From NCBI GenBank assembly GCA_963855995.1, contig OY979724.1, positions 8,131,032 to 8,195,031 on the forward strand: DNA of 64,000 nucleotides, written 5' to 3'. This document shows positions 47,061 to 57,639 of this stretch, piece after piece. Within the stretch, counting starts at the first letter, position 1; each line of letters opens with the position of its first letter. Source of the stretch: Muricea muricata (Eukaryota; Cnidaria; Anthozoa; Malacalcyonacea; Plexauridae). The position numbers and the translations under genes were made by a program. The notes under the pieces are model-generated. The model did not search any database. It had not been told where the DNA came from and worked only from the letters and a program-made list of their open reading frames with translations.

Positions 47061-50000
47061 TTACCACGCTACCTTAGCCTTAAATATGTCCGTTTCATCA
47101 ATTTCCATATCACAGTATGGTTTGTGAAACTCCTGGAGTCTTGATCGCAGCGCACGTGATACTTGTTTGCCAAGACTTTTGAATTCTTTCCCGTGTGACC
47201 TTCCCCTGATGTTTTGCTTTATCATCTTTGCGTGCACCATTTCATGAATCAGCGTTTTGAAAATTGTTAACTTGTCAGTGTGTGTTTCTGGAAAGATTAT
47301 GATGAACATAAATTCGCCATGACTGTAAGTAATACCAAGGTCCCCATGGCACTTCTTCTCACCTGTACAATTGTTGAACTCCTTCATACCTACAAAACCA
47401 ACGTTGTCATTACCAGGAGGAAGCTCGCCGTTAAATGCTACTTCGTTTAATTTATCGTACAGTGCCACTAAATCCTGATGATCTTCGTTTTTTTTGGACA
47501 CCTCGCGTAATTTTATGAAGCATTTCTCTCTTTCCTGACGTCGTGCCTCTTTCCATCTTTTTGCCTCTTCTTCTCGTTTGGTGCATTTGATGCATTTCCA
47601 TTCGAGATCATCGAAATTTCCCTGCTCGCAATCTCTGTGGAACCACCTCTTGCATTTCTTGCACTGTCCCATTAGCTTCCCATCATCTGGCGAGGCACAA
47701 TGACAATGCACCCAGCACACCCACTCAAAAAGATACTTCTCAATAGGTGGATCTCTCCGTTTGCTCGTAGAAGCCAGGAATGTTGCAAAATCTCGATCAA
47801 CAAACAACCGCATAAGATTAGGACCGATGACTTCTTGATTCCATCTTAATGTGAGAGGATCCTCTCCAAAACATAGCGCAATGGTGTTTGACACTGCATA
47901 CAGACCACAAGCAGCGCCACCTTTTTGTTGCTGAACGTTAGCCACAGCCATGTTAAAAAAGCCGACCGAGCTTGCCAACTTGCAGGCACATTGCTCAACA
48001 TTGATTGGATAGCTGACTTTATCGCCCTTTCGATTCAGGTTTATATAACTATCGTATATGCAGACATCACCATTCCTGGACTTGATGTTCGATATTGTTA
48101 CCCAGTGATTGCCACGGACATTTACAATCTGGACAAAATGTGCACAGTTTTCTTTCCGGAATCCGTATTTGACTGCGGGAATCAGGTCTTGTAGTCCTCC
48201 AATATCAGCTGTACAAGGGTGGGCACGCAGGATCTTAAACACCGCCAGCATAATGCGATCATTCAACCAATGTCCTTTTTCTAAAATCGTCTTGTCAATG
48301 ATGTGCAAACCCAGTTCTTTTATCCAGAAGTCTTCCTCAGTCTGTAATTCTTCAAATTCTGGAAAGTTGGTTGTATTCATTACGCGAGGTTCATTTGACG
48401 TATCTGGTGGTCGACTGTAAAATACGCATGGATCATCGTCTGGACTGCTTGGGCAATCTGTCAAAATAACTTGACTTTCCGATGCACTTTTTATCTCACT
48501 TTGTAGAGTTTCTTCAATTTCGGAAGTTTGAGCAGGAGGTACTAGGCTTGTATCTGACATATCGGGCTGCTTCGTAGAAGTAGTTGTTGCTTTCGTGGGT
48601 GTTGTTGCGGGTGCACGTTTTGTTTTGTCAAATATGGCTCGTCCAAATTGATCTTCAGTTACTGCGAACGATGATAACTGGGCAATATTACTGATGTTTC
48701 TTTCATTAATACGTTCATTCAGCAAGTCAATATTTGATCGGAATAAAAAAATATGATTAACAGGAGTCATAGAGTTTAAGAATCGGCTATCTCTGTTAAA
48801 CACATTGTATAACTGCTCTTGACGTTGGGTGTTTATCAAACCGTTTAACTGTCTAACATGCGTTACTCTCCGCAACACCTCACGCTCATTCTGGGGATTG
48901 CATTCATGAAATCGGTCAAATAAACAGAAGTGGTCGTTTGAACCGGTAATTGGGTGGCCAGTAACCGCTGTATTTTCTGAACCTTGAACATTCAACCAAT
49001 CCAACGAAATGTCTAAATGACGTGCCTTTGCTTCTTGAACATTTTCGGGTGTTGGTTCCATCAACATACCGCTGTTAGGCGAAAACATTCCATTTTTTCT
49101 ACGATTACCGTGTGCCGCGACCAGGTTTGCAACATCAACTATTGTGACGTTTGGTTGGTGTTTCATCGACAGCAAAATGTCGACATAATCACGGAGACTC
49201 TCTGAACGAATAAGGAATTTCAATGCATAAACAACGCCATGCGGGCAAGTTCCGGATGCCCATCCTCCAGAACAACCCCATAATTTGCTGAAAGCTTTCT
49301 TGAATTTCTCATCGTTATTTTGAACAGCATTTTTAATGTTCATAATAATGTCTAGCTTGCTGCCAGTTCCAGTCAGCCCAAGTCTTTTGTCAAAGGATCG
49401 TACCTCTTTCAGCGTTGAATGGTGAAGCATCTCCAGCAATCTTTCTTCAGTTACTTCGCGGCAATCGTTTTCGATTTTTCCGTCTTCCACTTTAACTTTT
49501 CTGTGCTCTGTATTGAATACACGTTTGCTTTCTCTCGTATCGCTGCCAATAAACGGTGCCCAGTTCAACAAATCTGGTTTAACACAAAACTCTTGCACTG
49601 CAACCCCAGGAAACCCTCGGACAATCATAGAGAACTCAACATTTTCCCAAAACAATTCACAGTCTACAACATCATTTTCCTCCGAATCTTGCTCGTACTC
49701 GTCTGGAAGGCGCAACGATTCTGCTGGACACTGAAATGATACTTTACGGTTTAGATCCATGTTCATGATGGCAGGGTGATGTCCACATATTGAGCAGTTA
49801 AATTTGTATTCGTGGCAACTTAGAGCATCAAAATGAAGAAAAGCATTAAGGATCGTACGGCTGTTTAACTTAGTTTTCAAACTCCTTTCTAAAACTTCGG
49901 TCGCGCTGCCAATTGGTATGTGACATTGAAGGCTCTCTCTGAAATAGTTGCACACGTCCAATCCTATTAAAAAGGTATCATTAAAATTATGCACGCCTTC

Positions 50001-50855
50001 GTCGTGTTCTTGGTAGCGGAAGCACATCTCACAAGACCCACATTTCACAAAATATGTTTCTGCGTTGGTTATTACAAAATCCATCGTAACCACCGTTGCT
50101 TTTGCCGTTATTCGTATGGGCTTACTCAGGTGAACATCGCAAAACGGACATCTCTTTCCAACGGGAGTGTAACGTCGAGGAACGGATTTAGATTTATCAC
50201 GAGTGGCTGACATTGGAATTCTTTTATTTGCTTTTAGGTATTTGCACATGTTTGCAACCATACGTTCGTCAGTAGGAGGATAAAAAAGTCCATTATTGTC
50301 AAACGATGCATCTGTTTCAGCACTCTCGTCTCCTATATCATTGCTATTATCGTCGTCTCTAAAACTACGGAATCGTTCCAACTTGTCGACACTGCGCAGA
50401 TACCACAAACAAACAGCCTTATGTACACAACCACGTTTACGGCGACAACATCCACAATCGAGTTGCCCATTTTTGAGGTCACATTTTACGATAACTCTTC
50501 CTAGTTTGGAATAATAGTGGACGCCGCCATCGTATACAGAAAAATGAATGTATCTTTCGCCATCTTCAAAACTGACAATTAAATCTGCTTTGTTTTCAGA
50601 TGCTGCTTGCAAAAGAGATATGCATTGATTGATGCGTTCTTCTTTTATCATTTTAAATTCTCCTTCACACGAAAGGTCATCAAGATCACTTCTGCGTAGT
50701 TGCACTTTTTCTTTATACATTGTTTTCACACCAACTTCCCTGATGTGGTGACATTCCATAGCATTCATGCCACTTCTCCAGGCAACTTCCATGTAATCTC
50801 GGCAACTGTTGCTTTCACAAAAGGCATTTTTGTTGCCACTTTCTTCACTTGGAGA
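47061..50855 (-). CDS. TE2 protein, main part: SWIM, SAP, HMGXB3-like, Ulp1, PHD, SprT
   Basis: A frame open from 50855 to 47061; Met at 50792 gives 1243 residues (numbers from there). A SWIM-type finger CxC-x6-CxH lies at 113-124. Cys pairs follow at 215-218 and 251-257, and a SAP-like helix pair at ~452-490. A region much like the end of animal HMGXB3 proteins spans ~506-695 (CPHGVVYALKFLIRSESLRD, VDVANLV, TGSNDHFCLFDRFHE, TQRQEQL) and is a candidate RNase-H-like transposase core. A Ulp1/C48 protease spans ~826-1000 with H896, D914, Q954-956 and C962 (GGAACGLYA). A complete C4HC3 PHD finger lies at 1030-1070. An SprT-like metalloprotease has HEMVH (1183-1187) and H1200. Such a protein would bind DNA, cut SUMO-like conjugates and digest DNA-bound protein. 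The 21 codons upstream of Met join it in frame to the zinc-finger frame beyond a UGA. Confidence 0.9.
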   Translation of the reverse strand, partial: SPSEESGNKNAFCESNSCRDYMEVAWRSGMNAMECHHIREVGVKTMYKEKVQLRRSDLDDLSCEGEFKMIKEERINQCISLLQAASENKADLIVSFEDGERYIHFSVYDGGVHYYSKLGRVIVKCDLKNGQLDCGCCRRKRGCVHKAVCLWYLRSVDKLERFRSFRDDDNSNDIGDESAETDASFDNNGLFYPPTDERMVANMCKYLKANKRIPMSATRDKSKSVPRRYTPVGKRCPFCDVHLSKPIRITAKATVVTMDFVITNAETYFVKCGSCEMCFRYQEHDEGVHNFNDTFLIGLDVCNYFRESLQCHIPIGSATEVLERSLKTKLNSRTILNAFLHFDALSCHEYKFNCSICGHHPAIMNMDLNRKVSFQCPAESLRLPDEYEQDSEENDVVDCELFWENVEFSMIVRGFPGVAVQEFCVKPDLLNWAPFIGSDTRESKRVFNTEHRKVKVEDGKIENDCREVTEERLLEMLHHSTLKEVRSFDKRLGLTGTGSKLDIIMNIKNAVQNNDEKFKKAFSKLWGCSGGWASGTCPHGVVYALKFLIRSESLRDYVDILLSMKHQPNVTIVDVANLVAAHGNRRKNGMFSPNSGMLMEPTPENVQEAKARHLDISLDWLNVQGSENTAVTGHPITGSNDHFCLFDRFHECNPQNEREVLRRVTHVRQLNGLINTQRQEQLYNVFNRDSRFLNSMTPVNHIFLFRSNIDLLNERINERNISNIAQLSSFAVTEDQFGRAIFDKTKRAPATTPTKATTTSTKQPDMSDTSLVPPAQTSEIEETLQSEIKSASESQVILTDCPSSPDDDPCVFYSRPPDTSNEPRVMNTTNFPEFEELQTEEDFWIKELGLHIIDKTILEKGHWLNDRIMLAVFKILRAHPCTADIGGLQDLIPAVKYGFRKENCAHFVQIVNVRGNHWVTISNIKSRNGDVCIYDSYINLNRKGDKVSYPINVEQCACKLASSVGFFNMAVANVQQQKGGAACGLYAVSNTIALCFGEDPLTLRWNQEVIGPNLMRLFVDRDFATFLASTSKRRDPPIEKYLFEWVCWVHCHCASPDDGKLMGQCKKCKRWFHRDCEQGNFDDLEWKCIKCTKREEEAKRWKEARRQEREKCFIKLREVSKKNEDHQDLVALYDKLNEVAFNGELPPGNDNVGFVGMKEFNNCTGEKKCHGDLGITYSHGEFMFIIIFPETHTDKLTIFKTLIHEMVHAKMIKQNIRGRSHGKEFKSLGKQVSRALRSRLQEFHKPYCDMEIDETDIFKAKVAW

Positions 50856-51464
50856 TCAAACACATTTCCGGACATGAAGTGGATAGCTAACGCCTCCATG
50901 TGAACTTTTGCGCACCATATAAATTCCTCTTGTTTCATCAACGCAAACATTAGTAGGAATTATTTTCTTGTGGATGTCTCTTTGATGCCTTGGAAGGCTT
51001 CGCACATCCATTACTTTTTTGCACGTTGGGCACTCTTTTCTTTCTGATTTTTGCCTTTTCGGCTTGGGCTTTTCTATTTCCTCAGTCGTCGCCGAACTCT
51101 CTTTCTCTTCCAAGAGTGGTGTGGCGCTTGATTTTATTTCTTTTTCACTGAAATGATTTTCGTAATGTTTTAAAAATCTGTTTCGATTAATTATCGTCTT
51201 TTCACATTTCGGACAATGATAATGAGCTCGACCACTACCACTTTCGCCATGATTTAATTTGCAAGGAAAACAAGACTGACCATTTACGACAATAACTCTA
51301 TTTAGATGCGCTTCTTTAAAGTGCCTTCGACACTTGTATTGCGAGTCAAACGATTTTCCACAAAGCTTGCAATGCTTATGCAGCACACATGTGTTCTTGC
51401 ATGGCAACGTAAATTCACTACAATTTATAAAGTAATCTTGATAGTCATCCGACATTTGCTGCAA
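50856..51464 (-). CDS. TE2 protein, N-terminal part: three C2H2 zinc fingers
   Basis: 202 codons ending in TGA at 50858-50856. C2H2 fingers lie at residues ~32-53 (HCKLCGKSF), 84-104 (HCPKCEKT) and 145-165 (ECPTCKKV), then the block VCVDETRGIYMV and GGVSYPLHVRK. In related animal proteins that block leads directly into the CE...CRDYM..A.RSG segment found here just past the stop, in the same frame. So this is the first part of one ~1467-residue protein. Just before the ATG at 51455 the text reads TTTTATTTCTTTTGCAG, a good splice acceptor, so a 5' exon probably lies upstream and translation may start at MSDDYQ. Confidence 0.85.
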   Translation of the reverse strand: MQQMSDDYQDYFINCSEFTLPCKNTCVLHKHCKLCGKSFDSQYKCRRHFKEAHLNRVIVVNGQSCFPCKLNHGESGSGRAHYHCPKCEKTIINRNRFLKHYENHFSEKEIKSSATPLLEEKESSATTEEIEKPKPKRQKSERKECPTCKKVMDVRSLPRHQRDIHKKIIPTNVCVDETRGIYMVRKSSHGGVSYPLHVRKCV

Positions 51465-52560
51465 AAGAAATAAAAATTAACACCTTAATAGTAAACGAAA
51501 GGAATGATTCCAGTTATTCAACCATCAACGTAAGGTGGCTCGATGCAGTTTTCAAAACACCAGGGGCCGGTTGTATAAAACTCTTAATCACTTTTTAATC
51601 ACTGTTTTGTAGTTAAATAGTAATTAAGTACAAGGTACGTGGTTCTGATTGGTTGACGTTTCCCCTAATCATAGTTAACTTTAATTACTTTTTTATACAA
51701 CCGGCCCCAGGTGTTTAAGGAATAAGTAAAAAACAATAATCACAAGTTATGAAATTTTTGAAACAATACACATACTTCAACCTTTTTAGCCAAAATTTTT
51801 GTTACCTTTTTCACATTTGTATGTACTAAAACAATTATTAGCCTCAGGCTCATATAGGTAAATAGCAGCCTCCCGCACAGGCGTAGCTAGAACAATAATT
51901 AGAAGGGTGTCTATTATATCGCGTTCTGCCCGACGAGAAAAACAATCGATTCAAAAAAATCGTATGGAAAAACGCGAATAGTATATGAATAAACAACCCC
52001 CCTAATTAACTACACCTACAATCCTAGAAAAAACATTCGTAGACTTCAAAACGTTAAACTATCTTTTATATGTTTCAGCATAATAATCAATAACCCGCCT
52101 TTCGCAAAAAAATTGAATTGTGATTCTAACCCCCCCCCCCCTCCTGCAAACAATGTTGGAAAAGTGAGCGTCTATTTGTATGGTGTGTGACCTTAATTCC
52201 GACATTGTAAAAGGATGGGGGGGATTGGGAAATACCATTAAAATTAGTTAAGTCTACGAATTAATTTCCAGGATTGTAGTTACCCCTGTTTCCTCCAGTC
52301 CTCGACAATATCTCGGGCCTGGAAACATATCTCCTTATTAGGATATGTAAGACCAGTGTCTCGTAATGTACGTGTACGTCAAAAATGGTGAGGGAGCGCG
52401 GGCTAAAAAGCGTTTCTGGCCGTTTAGCACTTTTCGGCCCGTTTGGTTTTTTTGACTCGTTCGTCTCAAATGGCCGCACCGGCTCAAGCAGTCAAATACC
52501 TGCACCGCCTCGGGGTTCCCTCGGGGGTTCCTCGGAGGTCTCCCTGACAGCCACATTATA
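51465..52560. other. Non-coding TE2 upstream region
   Basis: Holds the MITE at 51563-51708, a C-run at 52131-52142 and a GC-rich stretch at 52390-52555. No gene is supported; the overlapping frames at 52261-52612 have no family signature. It should contain the promoter and first exon of the TE2 gene. Confidence 0.4.
51563..51708. mobile_element. Short MITE with GGGGCCGGTTGTATAAAA ends
   Basis: 146 bp with inverted ends GGGGCCGGTTGTATAAAA; beyond them AACACC faces GGTGTT. Relative of the MITE at 13816-14057. It lies about 100 bp upstream of the first exon found for the TE2 gene and could affect its promoter. Confidence 0.8.
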
Positions 52561-52600
52561 CAGGGTGTCCCAAAAAAAATTCCCTCCGGAAATTTGTAGC
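52561..52600 (+). repeat. Mariner-like terminal word
   Basis: CAGGGTGTCCCAAAAAAAAT resembles the outer end of many Tc1/mariner and related elements. I found no partner end or transposase nearby, so this is a solitary end or a chance match. Confidence 0.3.
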
Positions 52601-53242
52601 ATAGTTATTTAAGCATTAGGCCAGTTTGCAAGTTGTTACTCTCTACCAAAAGGTTAACATCATATCTTCCTGAGTCCAACAGATTGAGGCCCTCAACTAT
52701 TATCCGTCAGTGATACCTTTTGGTGGTCATACAAATACATCGAAGATCAGTATTTTTCATTTATTGAATAAATCGTATAGTTTGAACATTTCACGGTTCA
52801 TGATTTCGATTTTATAAGAAAGAACATGCATGAGGTTTGCCGTTTGCCGTTTGCCGTAAACGCCAATCTAAAGGTCTCTAATAAAATGCGTGGAACTTGA
52901 AGGCGGACACGTTGAAGGAAGAAATTGATGATATGGAATTTAAGCTAGTTTACGTTCTATTTCGTTATGTGTAAACCTTGTCAATTAAATGTGTTGTTAA
53001 ACAATTTCACACTGTAAAGTAACCTCTGGGAATTTTTGATGTTAATAAATTATGCAAAACTTGGACAAGTCAGAATTTTGACCCTGCTTGTTTAAATTGC
53101 TGCAAAAATAACACATTTAAACATTCTGATATGAAGATTTTGGATTCAGGACGATAGGATGTTAAACGTTCGCTACAGAGTAACAATTTACAAACCAGGC
53201 CATTGCTTAAATAAGGCTAAACGGCCATAGATGCTTTTTAGC

Positions 53243-54542
53243 CTGCGACCTCCAATGAACTATAATAGATCTGGAACGATACGTCCGGGGGGGTGATTGA
53301 AGCCGACTTTGTGTTCACTTTGCAGGTAGACCCATAGGCAGCCCAAAAAGTGCGTGTAAAATTTGTCGCGAGCCGCAAGCGCCATTCATGAAAGTCATTG
53401 CATATATTATAAGTCCTTGTAAAGAATTTCGTTAAAAATATCATTTTTGTATAAGTAAAATTCTTTATTTAAATCCATTAACAGATCTCTAACATTCATA
53501 AATATCTAAACAATGACAGATGAATTTATATAATATGTTATAAAATTTCACAAATTTCCGAAAAAAACCGTGTATTTTTTGCCAATTTTTGCTCGAAAAT
53601 AAACTTGTGAAAAATTCTCACTCGTCGAAACCAAACAGGGTTGGTAGGCTTTTGCGCATGCACAAAGCCAAATGACGTTTTAAGAAGGTGAAGGCTATTT
53701 CAGATACCTTGAAGCAGATCGGTCCCAGCACTTTCGTTAATTTCACACGGCCAGACAAAGGTCTTATAATACTTTTGCTATATTAAAACTATTCTCACTC
53801 ACTGCGACTGTATCTACTTCACCAAATTTAGCTAAAGCGCGAGCCCGAAGGGCGAATAATGATTGTCTTGCTACGCTTAGCTAAATTTGGTGAAGTAGAT
53901 ACAGTCCCAGTGAGTGGGAATAGTTTTAATATAGCAAAAGTATTATAGGACCTTTGTCTGGCTGTGTGAAATTAACGAAAGTGCTGGGACCGATTTGCTT
54001 CAAGGTATCTGAAATAGCCTTCACCTTTTAAAAAGGCCAAATTTAACAAAATAAAGGCAAATTTTACTTTTTTCCAAAAAAGCCAAAAGAGCCAAATTTT
54101 ATCAATTAATGTTTTGACATGTTATCAATCAGATCGGGTCCAGCTAATTTCTAATATTCTAAATTTAAGCTCAAAAGTCTTCAACTTCACAAAAAATGAT
54201 ACAGTTTTATGTTGAACACATACATAAAATAGCGCGTATTTACACGAATGTGTCTACGGCATTGACAGTTTTTACTTAAATCTTGTCACTCGATAAAAAA
54301 TCCAAAATAAAGCCAAAAGGCCAAACATTTTTTTCAAGGCCAAAGAAGAAATAAAAAAGCCAAAATCGAGTTATTTGGCCTTAAAAAAGCCAAGTTACCA
54401 ACCCTGAAACCAAATCCGACCTCTCCTCAGTCTTTTTGAATGTTGATTTTCCAACGCGCCGGCTTCAGCCAATCACAGGTTCAAAGCACTGAAGTTATCC
54501 TTCCAGATCTATTATTATAGTTCAATGGCGACCTCACGCCAT
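53243..54542. mobile_element. Possible 1.3-kb MITE with inner hairpin
   Basis: Outer inverted words CGACCTCCAATGAACTATAA (53247 on) and the complement near 54505-54537 bound the unit. Within it, 53687-54026 is a strong foldback of about 150-bp arms (GGTGAAGGCTATTTCAGATA against its complement), with loop GCGCGAGCCCGAAGGGCGA. 54030-54400 is rich in GGCCAAA-like words. Non-coding. Confidence 0.55.
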
Positions 54543-54599
54543 CTTAGACCTGCACTCTCTATATGGAGCATTATGAGCAAGAGAAACTGATAGTTGTTA

Positions 54600-54738
54600 A
54601 CTGGACAATGGCATACTTTTCCAAGCTGGCGACAAAGTGCATCTATTGCCAGCTAACAAGAAAATAAATGCCGTCAAAGTGTTGGGACAAAAACGTAAGC
54701 TGCTGCTAACGGAGGCTGGAACAGTACACAAAGTCTAA
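54600..54738 (+). other. Short coding-like fragment, unassigned
   Basis: Reading CTGGACAATGGC onward gives about 45 codons, LDNGILFQAGDKVHLL ... KRKLLLTEAGTVHKV, to TAA at 54736-54738. The end faintly recalls an RCC1-type repeat, but there is no upstream frame or splice site I trust. It may be an exon remnant or chance. Confidence 0.25.
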
Positions 54739-56459
54739 CGATCGAAGTAGAAATACTGTGGAACCTGGACAGCATGTTTCAGTTTTAAGAAACAAATTAT
54801 TCCAAACGTCAATCTGTGTGTTAATTTATCCAAACAAACGTCGCAACAAATATTTTGCTCATAAAATCAGTACGATTTCCACGGAGGAATATTTTTTACA
54901 CATCGTACCATACATACCAACTACAAGAGCTTATGGTTCTTATTCATTATTCCTGTACTTTTCAATTTCGAAAAAAAATATGTACACCACTTTTGATTAC
55001 CCGCGAGGGAATAGGAGGGAAAACCTATATGGAACTTAATAATTATTTATACTGCAGCAATAAATATTTATTAAACTATATTCAATGCAATGACTGAAAC
55101 GTATGGCTTACCTTTAATAATTGTCATATATTTTCTCTTGAAATAATCGTCAAAGTGCAGACTCAGCTAAAGATTCTTTCATAAATAAATGCCAAATCAA
55201 ATATATTCCATTACCAGCACGCAATGTTAACATCCAATGTTATTCGGAGATTTGTTGCTTTTTCAACGTAGCATATCCAAGTAGCAGTAAGATTTTAATT
55301 TTTGGGACAAGTTCAGTTTTATTTATACTAATCGTTTGCGTGACGTTATAAGTCTTTGATCACGCAGAAATTGGTTTATCAGGGCGCAGTAAAGCACTTC
55401 GTTTACCGCGCCCTGGGCTTGTCTATTTTATTACGTAAGCGCGGACGTTAGGATTATTAGCATATACAGCGCCTCCTACAAAAATATTTTGCGTGACTAA
55501 CAATGTGACGTAAATTGTATTTTTATATTGTTTTTTGATTTTTATTTTGCATATAACAGCACACAATTCTGTTGCAACTTTTGAGATTTTTCCATAATAG
55601 TGTAAGAATAATTTTTTTAATGCGACATGCCCACCCAGTGATATATCTTTATCTCATTCGATGTTGTACTTTTATAACACAAATTAAAAGAATAATCGTG
55701 AAAGTAAATTGTGTTCAGTTGATTTATTGTGAGCACAGAAGCTGGTCGAGCACCTGAGAATCCCCTCAACCAACCCTAACGTTAACATGTATAGCGTTTC
55801 AGCTTGGAAAGCGCGACGCTGAGGTTTGTTTTACGAAGCTTCGATCGAATAATCTATTACTATACGAACATCCATGACTATACAGTCATGGATGTTCGTA
55901 AAGTCATAGATTATTCTTGAATATTGCGAGAATCCACCCCACATTCCTGCCACTTGGTATCGAGAAATGCACACACGCACGCATAGACTTAAAAATATTA
56001 TCATGACGCACAAGTCTGGCTCAGCTTGCGTTACTAGATATACAACAGTTTGTTTAACGACATTCAGCTTTGACCGCATCAGTGAAATGGAAAAGTTAAC
56101 ATTATGCCAGAAACAATATATAAACGCATGTATTTTAATTCATAAGACAGAAAGTCGCGCCGAATAAATGCCATGGTTAAATGCTTCATTAGCTGACAAT
56201 GTTATAATATCTCAGACGAAATGAGAACATAAAATTCCTTAATTGCCGTATTGTATCATAGGATGTCAAGATATAAGTACAATAAAATATGTTTGCGCAG
56301 AACTCGAGAAAATGTATTATAACTCAGTTTTAAAAATGCGCTTTACAACAGAGTTCAACATAATTTCAGGCATGTGTAAATTTCACGATAGATTAGTCAA
56401 CACGTCGACATATTGTAACTCAACACGCATTTTGTGGCTGTGTAAATTGGATTACGCAA
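54739..56459. other. Non-coding right part of TE2
   Basis: AT-rich. 55378-55412 is a small hairpin (GCGCAGTAAA / TTTACCGCGC). 55847-55917 is a perfect-arm hairpin (TACGAACATCCATGACT / AGTCATGGATGTTCGTA). Small frames are not convincing. Confidence 0.45.
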
Positions 56460-56533
56460 TGTAGCCCGTATATGTAACAAGCCCGTATATGTAACATGCC
56501 CGTATATGTAACGTAACGTTACGACATCATATG
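56460..56533 (-). repeat. TE2 right end with three terminal words
   Basis: Three GCCCGTATATGTAA words in tandem, then CGTAACGTTACGAC and the boundary at 56533. Faces 44125-44185 at the other end. Confidence 0.8.
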
Positions 56534-56541
56534 TCTTCCGC

Positions 56542-56803
56542 TGCCTTCGACTTTTCGCGCCCGCATTCCTTACATGTAAGCGATCATTTCTGCTCGACGA
56601 AACGTCATGTAGAGTTATACTGTAATGACCGATTAGATTAAACAAGCGATAGTCAAGCAGTAATCAAGGGTTCAAGTAAAATTCAAGTAGAACAAGCAGT
56701 AATCAAGGGTTCAAGTAAAATTCAAGTAGGTTTTTACAAATGAATACAATATTAGTTCAATCCTAACTAATTCAATGCGTAACTCATAGTGGGGCTCCCT
56801 GTG
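56542..56803 (-). repeat. TE1 right terminal repeat, outer piece
   Basis: Complement of 34972-35233, identical by eye, including the 42-bp internal duplication. Confidence 0.92.
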
Positions 56804-57182
56804 GGCGGAGTTTTAAATTCGCCCGGTTTCTGTTTTTTTTTTTTCGGTGTCAGAAGTCGGTGCCGCCGCTAATGGGTGATACCGCTGGGCACAAGCCGCG
56901 TGAGCCGACCTAAACACGTCGTTTAAACTCAATTTCCAGCGGAATATGTCAACAAAACACGCATTTTAACATGTATGCTAGCACATCTAAACCGCAAGAA
57001 GGTTTTACGTGCAAAAATTCTCATGCAAAATGTTTTAAAACGACAAATTCCACCGCGAAACTTTACCGAGGAGCGATGAGAGCGTGCTTCCGTCATTTTC
57101 TGTTGTATTCCTACTTTTAAGGAAATTTAGAAATTTCTACACAAGAATCAAACGCAAATTCTACTGAAATATCTACATACAA
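56804..57182 (+). repeat. Repeat R, second copy, 3' part
   Basis: Starts with the second GGCGGAG duplication, then TTTTAAATTCGCCCGGTTTC, and runs parallel to 7477-7857 at roughly 90% identity, ending at CTGAAATATCTACATA. Its first 26 bases are at 34946-34971. Confidence 0.88.
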
Positions 57183-57639
57183 AACACAATTTTTAACATG
57201 TAATAGTCAACAAAAAGGGTCAGGAAGGTTCTTTATCAAAAAATTGCTCCAGAAATGTTTTAAAACGGCAAATAAAAGGTAAGAGACATTTTACATTCCA
57301 ATTCCAGAAATACATATGTTAGTCTAAAGTTCCCAACAAATTATATCGTGGAGACTTCAGACTTAATAGCTTAGTCTAATTTTTAATTTTTGTTGTTTTT
57401 ATGAGCGATTTTAATACTTGTTTTGTTAGAACGTCACGTTGAATAGTTGACTCAGAGAAAGGATTTCAAATTGGATATCACAGAAAATACAGATCACAGA
57501 AATACTTTTAAGTCGATTACTGTAAAGATTGTTGCTATAATTATTAAAATAGCAAGAAAAAAACTCAAAAATGCAAAATAAAAAAAGAACAAAATTTAAC
57601 TTAAATTTAGTAAAATTTCAACTGGCACTTTCTTAATTT
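57183..57639. other. Non-coding DNA
   Basis: No gene. Contains the first copy (57331-57360) of a 30-bp direct repeat TCCCAACAAATTATATCGTG and onward; the second is at 58218-58247. Confidence 0.5.

Larger units (their letters stand above)
44125..56533. mobile_element. TE2: large DNA transposon inserted in TE1 terminal repeat
   Basis: Flanked by TCTTCCGC (44117-44124 and 56534-56541), which occurs once in the intact left terminal repeat of TE1. The 12.4-kb unit has imperfect ends: after 11 unlike bases each end reads GTAACGTTACGTTACATATA then CGGGC, followed by further TTACATATACGGGC words. It carries one long gene and a minisatellite made from the terminal word. The 8-bp duplication, the size, and a single protein with SWIM, SAP and Ulp1 parts recall Zisupton/KDZ elements. 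That assignment is inference. Confidence 0.85.
34972..56803. mobile_element. TE1: P-type DNA transposon with helicase, split by TE2
   Basis: Ends are CACAGGGAGCCCCACTATGA at left and its complement ending at 56803. The terminal inverted repeats are 314 bp and look identical base for base once TE2 is removed, which suggests recent insertion. It lies in repeat R with a 7-bp duplication, and the paralogous empty site at 7450-7860 confirms the boundaries. Without TE2 the element is about 9.4 kb and holds two convergent genes, a Pif1-type helicase and a P-element-type transposase. P elements normally give 8-bp duplications; here 7 bp match exactly, or 8 with one mismatch. Confidence 0.92.

Noticed and set aside
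52561..52600. Complete mariner element
   Set aside because: Only one end-like word, no partner end and no transposase.
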